A stretch of 64,000 nucleotides of DNA from Brucella thiophenivorans (GCF_002252445.1 NZ_NNRJ01000009.1:62001-126000), one strand, 5' to 3'; shown: positions 53,147 to 62,637, counted from the stretch's first letter. Notes: generated by a model from the letters alone, not told the origin. Numbers and translations: made by a program.

Positions 53147-55992
53147 TGAATTTTCTGCCACTCGCATTCGGATCACCGCTCATTCTTGCAGGGCTGATTG
53201 CACTTCCGGTTATCTGGTGGTTGCTGCGCATGACGCCACCGCGCCCGCAGGAAGAAACATTTCCACCGCTCAAAATTCTGGCACAGGTCTTCAAGCGCGA
53301 AGAAGTGCCGTCCAAAAGCCCTTGGTGGATGACACTTTTACGCCTGCTGATTGCGGCACTTTTGATCTTTGCGCTTGCCTCGCCCGTATGGAACCCGCGC
53401 GCTGTCACGCTTTCCGGTAATGAGCCGCTGGCAATTATGATCGATAATGGCTGGGCTTCTGCGGAAGAATGGACTGAACGCGTCAATGCAGCTGAAAAGC
53501 TGATTGCCGATGCGGAAGCAAACAATATGCAGATTTATGTGCTTGGCACGGCAGAACCCACCAATTCGGAAATTGGCCCATATGATGGAAGCCGAGCAAC
53601 AGAACGTCTGCAAGCCTTGCAGCCACGCCCGATCCCAGTTGATCGCAAAGCAGCACTCGATCGTCTTTCATCAAGCCTACCACAGGGCGAAAAAATACGT
53701 CTGGCTTTCATGAATGACGGTTTGGCACAGGCAAGCGACAGTGAAGCTTTCGCCAAGCTCAATCAGAACGACCAACTGGCTTCGATCCTTTGGTATGCCG
53801 CAAATCTTAATCGGGTTGTAGCGCTGACTTCCATTGAAAACAAAGCTAATGGGTTTGAAGCAAAAGCCATTCGACCCGAAGGCATAAGCATGCCGCGCGC
53901 ACTCAATGCAGCAGCTTATGATGATAAAGGCCGCCGCATTGCCGAAGCGTCTTTGTCCTTCGCAGTAGGAAACAATGAGGCGACGGCCCGTTTCAACCTT
54001 CCTGTCGAACTACGCAATGATTTCCGTGTGATCCGCATAGATGGCATCAATCAGGCCGGTGCCACACGTCTGGTCGATGCCGGTTCGGAACGCCGCACTA
54101 TCGGCCTTCTTGCCAGCGGCGATGGCGATCTCGCACAGCCGCTTTTGTCGCCGCTACATTATATCTCACGCGCACTCTCGCCTTATGCCAATCTCATCGA
54201 ACCGCGTTCGGCAGATCTGATGAATACTGTGCCGGAAGTGCTTGATGCTAAGCCATCCATTCTGATCATGGCCGATATTGGCACTTTACCAAAGCCGGTT
54301 GAAGAACAGCTTGCAAGCTGGATCGAGGATGGTGGCACGCTTGTCCGCTTTGCCGGCCCTCGCCTTGCCGGTGCGAATGAAAACGATCCGCTCCTGCCTG
54401 TGCGTCTGCGCAAAGGCGAACGCGCGCTGGGCGGAACTCTCTCATGGTCCGAGCCGCAGAAGCTGCGATCCTTCTCGGACAAAGGCCCATTTGCCGGGCT
54501 TACCGTGCCGGATGACGTGACCGTCACACGGCAGGTTCTGGCTGAACCGTCCTTTGATCTCAATGACAAAGCCTATGCAACGCTAGCAGATGGAACACCG
54601 CTGGTAACCGGCGAAAGCCGTGGTCGCGGCAATGTAATCCTGTTCCATATTTCGCCCGACGCATCCTGGTCGAACCTGCCAATCTCCGGCTCTTTTGTCG
54701 AAATGCTGCGCCGTATTGTATCGCTGTCGCAACGAACCGGCGCACAGGGCGATCAACAGTCGATTTCACTGCCACCTTTCCAGCTTCTTTCAGCCTCTGG
54801 CGAACTCACACCGCCATCATCGGAAGCAAAGCCGCTGATCGTAGACAAAGACAAATTACCAGATGTCAGTATCAACACGCCGCCCGGTTTCTATGGCAAT
54901 GAAGACGTCTTGAAAGCGCTCAACATTTTTGAAGGCAATGACATCAAGCTTGAACCGATCAGCCAACCCGCTCTTTCCGTTGGCATAACGCCTGCATCGT
55001 ACGATGCCGACCAGTCAGTTTCATTGCGTGGCCCGTTTTTCGCAGCCGCAGCCATGCTGCTCGCGCTCGATACATTTCTGATGCTCTGGTTGCGTGGTGC
55101 ATTCCGCAGACGCATGAAAACTCGTTCCAAAGTTGCAGGCATTGCCATTCTCTTTGCAGCAGCCTCGGCAATCAGCTTCATTCCTGCCGGGGTTAAAACC
55201 GCGCAAGCGCAAGAGACCCACGACGACAGCAAACCGGGTGATGAAGCCATCATCAACTCCGTCTCCAAAACCCATTTGGCCTATATAATCACCGGCAGTA
55301 CCGCGACCGACGACATCAGCAAAGCTGGGCTGCGCGGCTTGACTTTTGCCCTGACGGATAAGACAGCACTCGAACCGGGCGATCCAATCGGCGTCGATCC
55401 CGCCAAGGACGATCTCGCCTTTTATCCGCTGATCTATTGGCCGATTGACCCGGATGCGCAAATGCCAAGTCCCGAGGCCATCGCCAAAGTCGATGCCTAT
55501 ATGCAGCAGGGCGGAACCGTGCTGTTCGACACCCGTGATCAGTTGCAGGCAGGGGCAAGCCTTGACCCTTCTGCATCACCCGCCAACCAGCGCCTTCGCT
55601 TAATTCTCGATAGCATGAATGTGCCACCGCTTGAGCCGGTTCCCGATGATCATGTGCTGACAAAATCCTTCTTCATCATGCCCGATTTTCCGGGCCGCTA
55701 TGATGGAAGTCCGCTCTGGGTCGAAGCAACTGCCGCCTCCAATAGCGAGCGCGACCGCCCAGTGCGCACCGGCGATGGCGTGTCGCCGATCATGATCACC
55801 GCCAATGATTTTGCAGGCGCATGGGCCGTCGATGAACAGGGCAATCCACTTTTGCCGACAGTGCCCAATGATCCGATGCAGCGGATTTATGCACTGCGCG
55901 GCGGCGTGAATATCGTCATGTATATGCTCACCGGCAACTACAAATCGGATCAGGTTCATGTACCAGATCTACTTCAGCGGCTGGGGAATTAG
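53146..55992 (+). CDS. BatA-like membrane protein with DUF4159 domain
   Basis: 948 residues. The N-terminus is BatA-like with two helices (PLILAGLIALPVIWWLLRMT, LLRLLIAALLIFALASPVWN). A large periplasmic region with a second membrane segment (FFAAAAMLLALDTFLMLWLR) near 640 precedes a DUF4159 domain at ~705-948 (THLAYIITGSTATDDISKAG, QMPSPEAIAKVDAYMQQGGT). Coupled to the DUF58 gene by TGATG. A role in envelope stress or aerotolerance is inferred from Bat operons. Confidence 0.9.
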   Translation: MNFLPLAFGSPLILAGLIALPVIWWLLRMTPPRPQEETFPPLKILAQVFKREEVPSKSPWWMTLLRLLIAALLIFALASPVWNPRAVTLSGNEPLAIMIDNGWASAEEWTERVNAAEKLIADAEANNMQIYVLGTAEPTNSEIGPYDGSRATERLQALQPRPIPVDRKAALDRLSSSLPQGEKIRLAFMNDGLAQASDSEAFAKLNQNDQLASILWYAANLNRVVALTSIENKANGFEAKAIRPEGISMPRALNAAAYDDKGRRIAEASLSFAVGNNEATARFNLPVELRNDFRVIRIDGINQAGATRLVDAGSERRTIGLLASGDGDLAQPLLSPLHYISRALSPYANLIEPRSADLMNTVPEVLDAKPSILIMADIGTLPKPVEEQLASWIEDGGTLVRFAGPRLAGANENDPLLPVRLRKGERALGGTLSWSEPQKLRSFSDKGPFAGLTVPDDVTVTRQVLAEPSFDLNDKAYATLADGTPLVTGESRGRGNVILFHISPDASWSNLPISGSFVEMLRRIVSLSQRTGAQGDQQSISLPPFQLLSASGELTPPSSEAKPLIVDKDKLPDVSINTPPGFYGNEDVLKALNIFEGNDIKLEPISQPALSVGITPASYDADQSVSLRGPFFAAAAMLLALDTFLMLWLRGAFRRRMKTRSKVAGIAILFAAASAISFIPAGVKTAQAQETHDDSKPGDEAIINSVSKTHLAYIITGSTATDDISKAGLRGLTFALTDKTALEPGDPIGVDPAKDDLAFYPLIYWPIDPDAQMPSPEAIAKVDAYMQQGGTVLFDTRDQLQAGASLDPSASPANQRLRLILDSMNVPPLEPVPDDHVLTKSFFIMPDFPGRYDGSPLWVEATAASNSERDRPVRTGDGVSPIMITANDFAGAWAVDEQGNPLLPTVPNDPMQRIYALRGGVNIVMYMLTGNYKSDQVHVPDLLQRLGN

Positions 55993-56040
55993 CGCATGTC
56001 TAGGAAAAGTGGGAACCGGTTTTCCGGCAAAAGACATGCG
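55993..56040. repeat. family 1 repeat, copy 6, inside the MoxR operon
   Basis: CGCATGTC (55993-56000) and GACATGCG (56033-56040) are perfect 8-bp arms around AAAAGTGGGAACCGGTTTTC. It starts right after the DUF4159 stop and ends before the next gene's ribosome site. Confidence 0.9.
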
Positions 56041-56054
56041 CATAGGAGTTCAAA

Positions 56055-58130
56055 ATGAATATCGAATTTGAACCCTTCCTCCCTTTGCCCTGGCTAATCG
56101 GCATTCTGGCACCGCTAACGCTTTTGGTACTGGCAACAATTTTGCTACGTATGCGCGGCGGTTTGATCCGTATGCTTGCAGCCGTTGCCCTTGCATTGGC
56201 ACTGCTTAATCCGGTCATCATCAGCGAAGAACGCGAGCCGCTTAAAAGTGTCGTGGCCCTTGTTGTTGACCGCAGCCAGAGCCAGAACTTGGGTGATCGT
56301 AAAGCTGACACTGATCAGGCGCTCAAGGCCGTGCAGGACCAACTTGCAACCATGCCACAATTTGAAACCCGCGTGGTGGAAGCGGCACAGCCCGGCGAAA
56401 ACGAAGACGGCTATGCAACGCGCCTATTCGGACCACTGGCGCGTTTGCTGCTTGATGTGCCACCATCGCGTGTCGCAGGCGCAATCATGATCACCGACGG
56501 TCAGGTGCACGATATTCCCGCCAACAAAAATGCGCTTGGATTTGATGCGCCGGTTCATGCGCTCATCACAGGCAAGCCGGACGAATTCGACCGCCGTATC
56601 AAATTTAACAAAGCCCCGCGCTATGGCATTAGCGGCAAGCCGCTGGAAATGTCCTTCACCGTGATAGATGAAGGCAAGAGCCTCGGTAGTTCCGCGCAAG
56701 TTGAAATCCGCGTGAATGGCGAGGCGGTCAGCGAAGAACAGGCGCAGGTCGGACAGGAAACGCCCGTCACCATCGAACTGCCGCGCGCAGGCGTAAATAT
56801 TGTCGAGATTTCCACGCCAACTCTGCCTGGCGAAGTGACCGATACCAACAACCGTGCGGTGGCCACAATTGACGGCATTCGCGAAAACCTGCGTGTGCTT
56901 CTGGTTTCAGGAGAGCCGCATAATGGCGAGCGCACATGGCGTAATCTGCTGAAGTCCGATGCGGCTGTTGATCTCGTTCACTTCACCATTTTGCGCCCGC
57001 CCGAGAAGCAGGACGGCACCCCGATCAATGAGCTATCCCTCATCGCTTTCCCAACCCGCGAACTATTCGTCGACAAGGTCAGTGAGTTCGATCTCATCAT
57101 TCTAGATCGCTACCAGCATCGCGATGTGCTGCCGCTGCTTTATTATGATTACATCGCGCAATATGTGGAAAATGGCGGCGCTTTGCTGGTTGCAGCCGGT
57201 CCCGAATACGCAGGCGACATGTCGATTGCGCAAACGCCGCTTTATAGCGCGCTGCCTGCCATGCCGACCGGAACCATTACCGAAAAGGCTTTTTATCCGC
57301 GCCTGACAGACCTTGGCAAACGTCATCCCGTGACCCGTGGTCTTGATGGCAGCGATCAGGAACCGCCACACTGGAGCCGCTGGTTCCGCACCATTGATAT
57401 TGGCCCAACCCAGGGCGAAACTGTGATGAGCGGCGCTGATGGCAAGCCGCTTCTGGTACTTGACCGCGTTGGCAAAGGTCGTGTGGGCATGTTCCTGTCC
57501 GATCAGGGTTGGCTCTGGGCGCGTGGCTTTGAAGGCGGCGGACCCTATGCCTCGCTTTATCGCCGCATTGCGCATTGGCTGATGCAGGAGCCAGAGCTTG
57601 AAGAAGAAGCGCTGACCGCAGGCGGCAATGGCCGCACACTCTCCATCCATCGCCAGACGATGGGTGACAATCCCGGTCAGGCAACTGTCACCACGCCATC
57701 CGGTAAAGAATTACAGGTGAACCTCACGCAAAATAAGCCGGGGCTCTTCGACGGTACCTTGCAAAGTGATGAAATCGGCATCTTCCGCATCCGCAATGGA
57801 GACTATGAAACGCTGGCGCATGTCGGACCCGTCGATGCGCCGGAATTTTCCGATAGCATCTCTACAGCTGACAAGTTGTCACCACTCACTGATGCGACAG
57901 GCGGCTCTGTGCATAGACTTCATGCAAGTGCGGATAGTTCGGTTCAGGTACCAGCAATCACCGCTGTTGGTGCTGAGCGCGCAGCAAGTGGTAGCAACTG
58001 GATTGGCCTGCGCGAAACTTCGGACACGCAGCTAAAAAGCGTAAACCGCCTGCCATTGTTCTCTGGCTTGCTGGCGATGGCTGCCCTGCTCTTCACATTC
58101 GGCAGCATGTGGTATCGCGAAGGGCGCTAA
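56055..58130 (+). CDS. VWA-like membrane protein with glutamine-amidotransferase-like fold
   Basis: 691 residues. Two N-terminal helices (WLIGILAPLTLLVLATILL, LIRMLAAVALALALLNPVII) are followed by a VWA-like part with MIDAS-type DRSQS at 72-76 and AIMITDGQV near 145. A middle section (about 260-460) resembles the class I amidotransferase fold of YtoQ/BatA-like proteins, with a helix at the end (LFSGLLAMAALLFTFGSMW). GGAG precedes ATG 56055 at 8 bases. Last gene of the operon. Confidence 0.88.
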   Translation: MNIEFEPFLPLPWLIGILAPLTLLVLATILLRMRGGLIRMLAAVALALALLNPVIISEEREPLKSVVALVVDRSQSQNLGDRKADTDQALKAVQDQLATMPQFETRVVEAAQPGENEDGYATRLFGPLARLLLDVPPSRVAGAIMITDGQVHDIPANKNALGFDAPVHALITGKPDEFDRRIKFNKAPRYGISGKPLEMSFTVIDEGKSLGSSAQVEIRVNGEAVSEEQAQVGQETPVTIELPRAGVNIVEISTPTLPGEVTDTNNRAVATIDGIRENLRVLLVSGEPHNGERTWRNLLKSDAAVDLVHFTILRPPEKQDGTPINELSLIAFPTRELFVDKVSEFDLIILDRYQHRDVLPLLYYDYIAQYVENGGALLVAAGPEYAGDMSIAQTPLYSALPAMPTGTITEKAFYPRLTDLGKRHPVTRGLDGSDQEPPHWSRWFRTIDIGPTQGETVMSGADGKPLLVLDRVGKGRVGMFLSDQGWLWARGFEGGGPYASLYRRIAHWLMQEPELEEEALTAGGNGRTLSIHRQTMGDNPGQATVTTPSGKELQVNLTQNKPGLFDGTLQSDEIGIFRIRNGDYETLAHVGPVDAPEFSDSISTADKLSPLTDATGGSVHRLHASADSSVQVPAITAVGAERAASGSNWIGLRETSDTQLKSVNRLPLFSGLLAMAALLFTFGSMWYREGR

Positions 58131-58160
58131 CACGCCCTCGCTTTCCCCTCTATTTAGCTT

Positions 58161-58667
58161 TTAGGCTCTGTTTGCGTGACGCACGACACCGCTAGCACCA
58201 TTGAGCGCACCTGCCACAAGCTCGCAAGCCAGCATACGCCGGGGATCAACTGGAGCAGGCATAATCATGGAGCCGGGTTGCACCATATGAAACCCGAACG
58301 GGCCATAATAAGGCTGGTCCCCAACCAGAATGACCAGCTTGTGACCGGCTTTCTCTGCAGCTTCCAAAGACATTCGCATTAAAGCACTGCCAATGCCGCG
58401 CTTTTTCCAGTCAGGCCGCACGGCAAGCGGACCCAGCAACAAGGCTGGCGTTTTGCCGACCACAACCGGCGTCATGCGCAGTGATCCGATGACAATACCG
58501 CCAATCAGCGCCACAAATGACAGGCTCTGATCGTGCGGACCGCCTTCCCTGATGAAATGTGCTGCACGGGTAAAACGGCCCGGACCGAATGCTTCCGCAT
58601 TCATGTCTTCGATCTCAATATCGTGCGCGAGTTCTTCCTGCGTGTAGGTCAGTTCAAGCTGCTGCAT
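58161..58667 (-). CDS. GNAT-family N-acetyltransferase
   Basis: 168 residues. The acetyl-CoA site is LLLGPLAVRPDWKKRGIGSA with LMRMSLEAAEKAGHKLVILV following; YYGPFGF closes the fold. This is the single-domain acetyltransferase (YhbS-type) of small substrates. ATG 58667 has only a weak site; in-frame codons upstream exist. Substrate unknown. No operon partner. Confidence 0.88.
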   Translation of the reverse strand: MQQLELTYTQEELAHDIEIEDMNAEAFGPGRFTRAAHFIREGGPHDQSLSFVALIGGIVIGSLRMTPVVVGKTPALLLGPLAVRPDWKKRGIGSALMRMSLEAAEKAGHKLVILVGDQPYYGPFGFHMVQPGSMIMPAPVDPRRMLACELVAGALNGASGVVRHANRA

Positions 58668-58792
58668 GGGTAAAATTGCCTGAAGAGAAGTCGATAGCCA
58701 AAAAGGGCCAATGGAATGCATTCTGCGCAGTTTGAGCGCAGTCCCAATTTCATCGTCGGATGAAACGCATTCCGGTCATGGTGGTCTCCTCA
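58668..58792. other. GNAT leader, no gene seen
   Basis: The left part of a 470-base gap. It must hold the GNAT promoter; nothing else is evident. Two repeats follow in the gap. Confidence 0.4.
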
Positions 58793-58842
58793 GAGCATTT
58801 CCAGCAAAAGTGCGAAGCGGTTTTGCGGAGGATAATGCGATA
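58793..58842. repeat. family 2 repeat, copy 2
   Basis: GAGCATTTCCAGCAAAAGTG then CGAAGCGGTTTTGCGGAGGA, as at 9271 and 61478. Confidence 0.88.
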
Positions 58843-59013
58843 AATGTTCAAGCGGCGAAACATTGACGGTGCCGCAATTTGCAACTCACCTATCACCAAA
58901 TTGGTAACTCGTAAAACATTTTCTTTCAAAACGGAGGCTGAGACTTATCTTTTTGGAACGTTACGCACTGTTCACGGCTTGAGAGACTGTCAAATGGCAG
59001 CTTTCCCGCTATG

Positions 59014-59106
59014 TAAAGCATAACCTGACCGGAGCGGAGCGAGGATCGATAAGATTATGCTTCAAGTAAAAAATTAGAGGCGTTTCGGTCTGATGAAATC
59101 AGATCA
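59014..59106. repeat. family 3 repeat, copy 2, inner block inverted
   Basis: The inner block here, GAGGATCGATAAGATTATGC (from 59040), is the reverse complement of the block at 15340-15391. It is followed by TTAGAGGCGTTTCGGTCTGA and the palindrome CTGATGAAATCAG. It ends 30 bases before the next gene. Confidence 0.82.
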
Positions 59107-59138
59107 GGATGCCTTTAACGGCCAAAAGGAGAGATCAC

Positions 59139-60119
59139 ATGGGACTTCTGGTTGACGGCAAATGGCAGGATGTCTGGTACGACACCGACAGCACCAAAGG
59201 TCGTTTCGAGCGTTCAAAATCGCAATTCAGAAACTGGATCACACAAGATGGCAGCGCCGGTCCAACCGGTGAAGACGGCTTCAAGGCCGAAGCTGGCCGC
59301 TATCACCTCTACGTCTCCTATGCCTGCCCATGGGCGCATCGCACACTAATCTTCCGCGCACTGAAAAAGCTGGAAAGCGTGATTTCAGTCTCGGTTGTCG
59401 ATGCACTCATGGCCGACGAAGGCTGGACATTCTATGGTACAACTGGCAGCACCGGCGACGAACTCTTTGGCGCAAAACGCCTGCACGAGATTTATACCCG
59501 TGCCGATCCAAATTATTCCGGTCGCGTGACCGTGCCTGTTCTGTGGGACAAGCAGCGCAACACAATCGTCTCCAATGAATCGGCTGAAATCATCCGCATG
59601 TTGAACAGCGCTTTTGACAAATTCGGCAATGCATCGCTCGATTTTTATCCGCAAGACCTGCGCAGTGAAATCGATGCAATGAATGATTTCGTCTATCCGA
59701 ACATCAACAATGGCGTCTATCGCGCAGGCTTCGCCACCACGCAAGACGCTTATGAAGAAGCATTCGAACAGTTATTCAATGCGCTCGACAAGCTAGAAGA
59801 CACGCTCTCCAAACAGCACTATCTGACGGGTTCCCGCCTCACAGAAGCAGACTGGCGCCTTTTCACAACGCTTGTTCGTTTCGATCAGGTCTATGTCGGG
59901 CATTTCAAATGCAATCTGCGACGCATCGCAGATTATCCAAATCTCTGGAACTATACCCGCGATCTTTATCAAGTGCCGGGTGTAGCCAAAACGGTAAATA
60001 TGGAACACATCAAGGGTCATTATTATCGTAGCCATAAGACGATCAACCCGACCGGCATTGTTCCCGTTGGACCAGAGATCGACTTCTTAGCACCACATGA
60101 TCGGGATCGCTTCAACTGA
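59139..60119 (+). CDS. glutathionyl-hydroquinone reductase (YqjG/Ecm4 type GST)
   Basis: 326 residues, GST xi class. The catalytic CPWAH is in YVSYACPWAHRTLIFRALKK (Cys about residue 61), and NESAEIIRMLN gives the glutathione site. It removes glutathione from glutathionyl-hydroquinones. Strong ribosome site AAAGGAGAG upstream of ATG 59139. Length is usual. Single gene. Confidence 0.94.
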   Translation: MGLLVDGKWQDVWYDTDSTKGRFERSKSQFRNWITQDGSAGPTGEDGFKAEAGRYHLYVSYACPWAHRTLIFRALKKLESVISVSVVDALMADEGWTFYGTTGSTGDELFGAKRLHEIYTRADPNYSGRVTVPVLWDKQRNTIVSNESAEIIRMLNSAFDKFGNASLDFYPQDLRSEIDAMNDFVYPNINNGVYRAGFATTQDAYEEAFEQLFNALDKLEDTLSKQHYLTGSRLTEADWRLFTTLVRFDQVYVGHFKCNLRRIADYPNLWNYTRDLYQVPGVAKTVNMEHIKGHYYRSHKTINPTGIVPVGPEIDFLAPHDRDRFN

Positions 60120-60256
60120 GGTTTTCCTGCAACAGTTTGGCCAGAAGATAAGCACTTCCTCAAAACTTGGGCGTCTCTTTGATCCTGATCAATGGGGCGC
60201 TTTGCGACGCAGTTCACATTGCGCGCATCACTACCCAAGACTTGAAGGAGAGACTG

Positions 60257-60940
60257 ATGAACCGCTTTGCAAAAGGGCTTCTCGCAGCAACAGCACTGAC
60301 ATTTACTGCACCAGCAGCTTTTGCAGCTGACGCGATTGTCGCCCAGCCAGCGACCGAGATCGTTGCCGTGCCACAGGCTTTGTCGCCGTGGCAGATCCGC
60401 GTTCGCGCACTCGGCGTTGTCGCTGAAAACAAGGGCTATGTGAATGGCGTTGATGGCTCCGGTCTTGATTACTCCAAGTCGATCACGCCAGAACTCGACA
60501 TCACATATTACTTCACTGACAATCTGGCTGCTGAACTCATCCTCGGCACTACCTATGCCAACATCAATGGCACTGGTTCGATTGAAGGTCTCGGCAAGGT
60601 CGGCAAAGTATGGATGCTGCCTCCAACGCTCACCATGCAGTACCACTTCACCAACTTCGGCGCTTTCAAGCCTTATGTCGGTGCGGGCGTAAACTACACT
60701 ATCTTCTACAATCAGGATGCAGCCGGCGTTGACTATCTCAAGGTCAAGAACACGTTTGGCGGCGCGCTTCAGGTTGGCTTCGACTATATGATCGATGAAC
60801 ATTGGGGTATCAACTTCGATGTGAAGAAGCTGTTCCTCGAACCCAAGTTCGATGCGACTCTGGCTGGCGGCACACAGGTTAGCGGTAAGGCCAAGCTTAA
60901 CCCTTGGCTGATCGGTACGGGTATCACCTACCGCTTCTAA
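60257..60940 (+). CDS. ompW: OmpW-family outer-membrane protein
   Basis: 227 residues. Signal peptide (GLLAATALTFTAPAAFAADA), then an eight-stranded beta-barrel typical of OmpW: PWQIRVRALGVVAENKG, SITPELDITYYFTDNLAAEL, TMQYHFTNFGAFKPYVGAGV, and a final aromatic residue (LIGTGITYRF). GAAGGAGAG precedes ATG 60257. Transports small hydrophobic molecules across the outer membrane in relatives. Terminator right behind. Confidence 0.94.
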   Translation: MNRFAKGLLAATALTFTAPAAFAADAIVAQPATEIVAVPQALSPWQIRVRALGVVAENKGYVNGVDGSGLDYSKSITPELDITYYFTDNLAAELILGTTYANINGTGSIEGLGKVGKVWMLPPTLTMQYHFTNFGAFKPYVGAGVNYTIFYNQDAAGVDYLKVKNTFGGALQVGFDYMIDEHWGINFDVKKLFLEPKFDATLAGGTQVSGKAKLNPWLIGTGITYRF

Positions 60941-60951
60941 TATCTGAATAT

Positions 60952-60974
60952 AAGGGCGCGAAAGCGCCCTTTCC
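60952..60974. terminator. terminator between ompW and the Nudix gene
   Basis: AAGGGCGC and GCGCCCTT, 8-bp perfect stem around GAAA, between convergent genes. Confidence 0.9.
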
Positions 60975-60976
60975 TT

Positions 60977-61432
60977 TTACCAGTTTGGTAGTGGATCAAG
61001 ATCATGCAGTGCCTCCTGCAATCGACGCTTGGTCGAAGCCGTGGTTCCTTCCGGCAAATCATCCAGCGTAAAAAAACCCGCTTCCGCAATTTCCCGGTCG
61101 CGCTGTTTTGGTTCGGACTGTTCAAAGGCGCGGCACACATAAAGCGCGACATGATCACGCTTTGAGGCATGTGCATTCTTATAAAGTGCAAAGAGCTGTG
61201 GTCGTCCGGTTAGCCTGATATTGCCTTCCTCGCGCAACTCCTTTTCGAGCGCCTGCGCAAATGTCTCGCCGCTATCAACCCCACCACCCGGCAGTTGCCA
61301 GCCGGGAACATAAGTATGCTTCACTAGAAACACGGAATTGTTCTTTTCATCAAACACAATCGCCCTGACACCCAAAGTCATGGGTCGTGTGAGCAAAAAA
61401 TAGGTATGAAATAAAAAATGGCGGAAGCGCAT
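60977..61432 (-). CDS. Nudix hydrolase with a variant box
   Basis: 151 residues. The Nudix region reads PGWQLPGGGVDSGETF then AQALEKELREEGN. G-x5-E is standard, but the usual REUXEEXGU is here KELREEGNI: the first Arg is Lys and one residue is missing before Gly. All three metal-binding glutamates (E-L-R-E-E) seem kept. The substrate is unknown. The N-terminus has a hydrophobic stretch (FRHFLFHTYFLLT). Converges on ompW. Confidence 0.87.
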   Translation of the reverse strand: MRFRHFLFHTYFLLTRPMTLGVRAIVFDEKNNSVFLVKHTYVPGWQLPGGGVDSGETFAQALEKELREEGNIRLTGRPQLFALYKNAHASKRDHVALYVCRAFEQSEPKQRDREIAEAGFFTLDDLPEGTTASTKRRLQEALHDLDPLPNW

Positions 61433-61475
61433 ACCGTCAATCCTGAAGAAATATTCTTTTGAGCATCATTGCACT

Positions 61476-61580
61476 AAAGCATTTCCAGCAAAAGTGCGAA
61501 GCGGTTTTGCGTAGGATACTGCGTAAGAAAAAAGAAATAGAGATGTTCCTACGATTCCGCTTAAACAGGTACCGCTCTAA
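61476..61580. repeat. family 2 repeat, copy 3, full element
   Basis: AAGCATTTCCAGCAAAAGTG begins the same block as copies 1 and 2; the unit ends in ACCGCTCTAAAA near 61580. About 105 bases with imperfect inverted ends (TAAAGC and GCTCTA). It sits between the divergent Nudix and phosphoesterase genes. Confidence 0.82.
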
Positions 61581-61644
61581 AAACATCAATAAAAAGTCGC
61601 TGAACACGGTTTCGATTTAAAAAAGAATACAGTACACCGATACT

Positions 61645-62547
61645 ATGTTTCGCCTCGCCCATATTTCAGACATTCATCTATCGCCGCTGCCCCGTATTCG
61701 CTATCGCGAATTGGCGTCGAAACGTATCACAGGTTACATCAACTGGCTGCGCAATCGTAAGAATGCCATGCATGGAACCGTGCTGGACGCTTTGATTGCC
61801 GATATGCTGGCAAAGACACCCGATCATATTGCGGTCACGGGCGATCTCGTCAATCTGGCGCTTAATATGGAAATCGATATTGCTCACGACTGGCTTATGC
61901 AGTTGGGCAATCCCGATAATGTCTCCGTCGTTCCCGGCAATCACGATGCCTATGTTCCCGGTGCACTCGATAAATCCTGTCGCAAATGGGAACCATGGAT
62001 GCGCGGAGATGGTATAGACAACCAGGACAAACGACCCCAGTTTCCCTATATGCGGGAGCGTGGCCCTGTCGCCATGATTGGTGTCTCCTCAGCGCGCGCG
62101 ACAGCTCCATTTATGGCGAGCGGCGATTTCCGCTCCGCACAGGCCAAACGCCTTGCTTTGGCGCTTGATGAAGCTGGTTCACGCGGACTGTTCCGCGTGG
62201 TCATGATCCATCACCCGCCCGTCCACGGTGCAACACCAACGCATAAGCGGCTCTATGGCATCCGTCGCTTTCAAAGCGTCATCCGCAAACATGGTGCTGA
62301 ACTGGTCATTCATGGTCACACCCATCTTGCCACGCGCTATGACATTGACGGACTGAACGGCAAGGTTCCGGTGATCTGTGTACCCTCTGCCAGCCAGAAT
62401 TTTGGCGGCCATAAACCACCCGCACGTTATAACATCTTCAATATCGACCGGAAGCCGGACGGCGGCTGGCTATGCCAGTGGGAGCAGCACGGTATTGAGG
62501 ACGAGAGCGAACGCATCCTCAAGCTATCCGAAGATAAATTGTATTAG
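61645..62547 (+). CDS. metallophosphoesterase (calcineurin-like)
   Basis: 300 residues. All five blocks of the family are seen: DIHLSP (7-), GDLVN near 70, GNHDAYVPG near 97, MIHHPP near 192, and HGHTHLATRY near 227. Two metal ions are expected. Substrate unknown; relatives act on cyclic nucleotides or phospholipid derivatives (UDP-diacylglucosamine, cAMP). No operon partner. Ribosome site before ATG 61645 is weak. Confidence 0.93.
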   Translation: MFRLAHISDIHLSPLPRIRYRELASKRITGYINWLRNRKNAMHGTVLDALIADMLAKTPDHIAVTGDLVNLALNMEIDIAHDWLMQLGNPDNVSVVPGNHDAYVPGALDKSCRKWEPWMRGDGIDNQDKRPQFPYMRERGPVAMIGVSSARATAPFMASGDFRSAQAKRLALALDEAGSRGLFRVVMIHHPPVHGATPTHKRLYGIRRFQSVIRKHGAELVIHGHTHLATRYDIDGLNGKVPVICVPSASQNFGGHKPPARYNIFNIDRKPDGGWLCQWEQHGIEDESERILKLSEDKLY

Positions 62548-62637
62548 GGGCTGTGGGAATTGGTATTTGGACAATATCCGTTTTAGACAAATATTTTGGA
62601 GCGCCTATCTTATAAAATGAGATCGAGACGCACTTTC

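Noticed and set aside
60023-60802. 259-residue minus-strand frame opposite ompW
   Set aside because: Cys-rich, no motif, and it overlaps a clear OmpW with a signal peptide and terminator on the plus strand.
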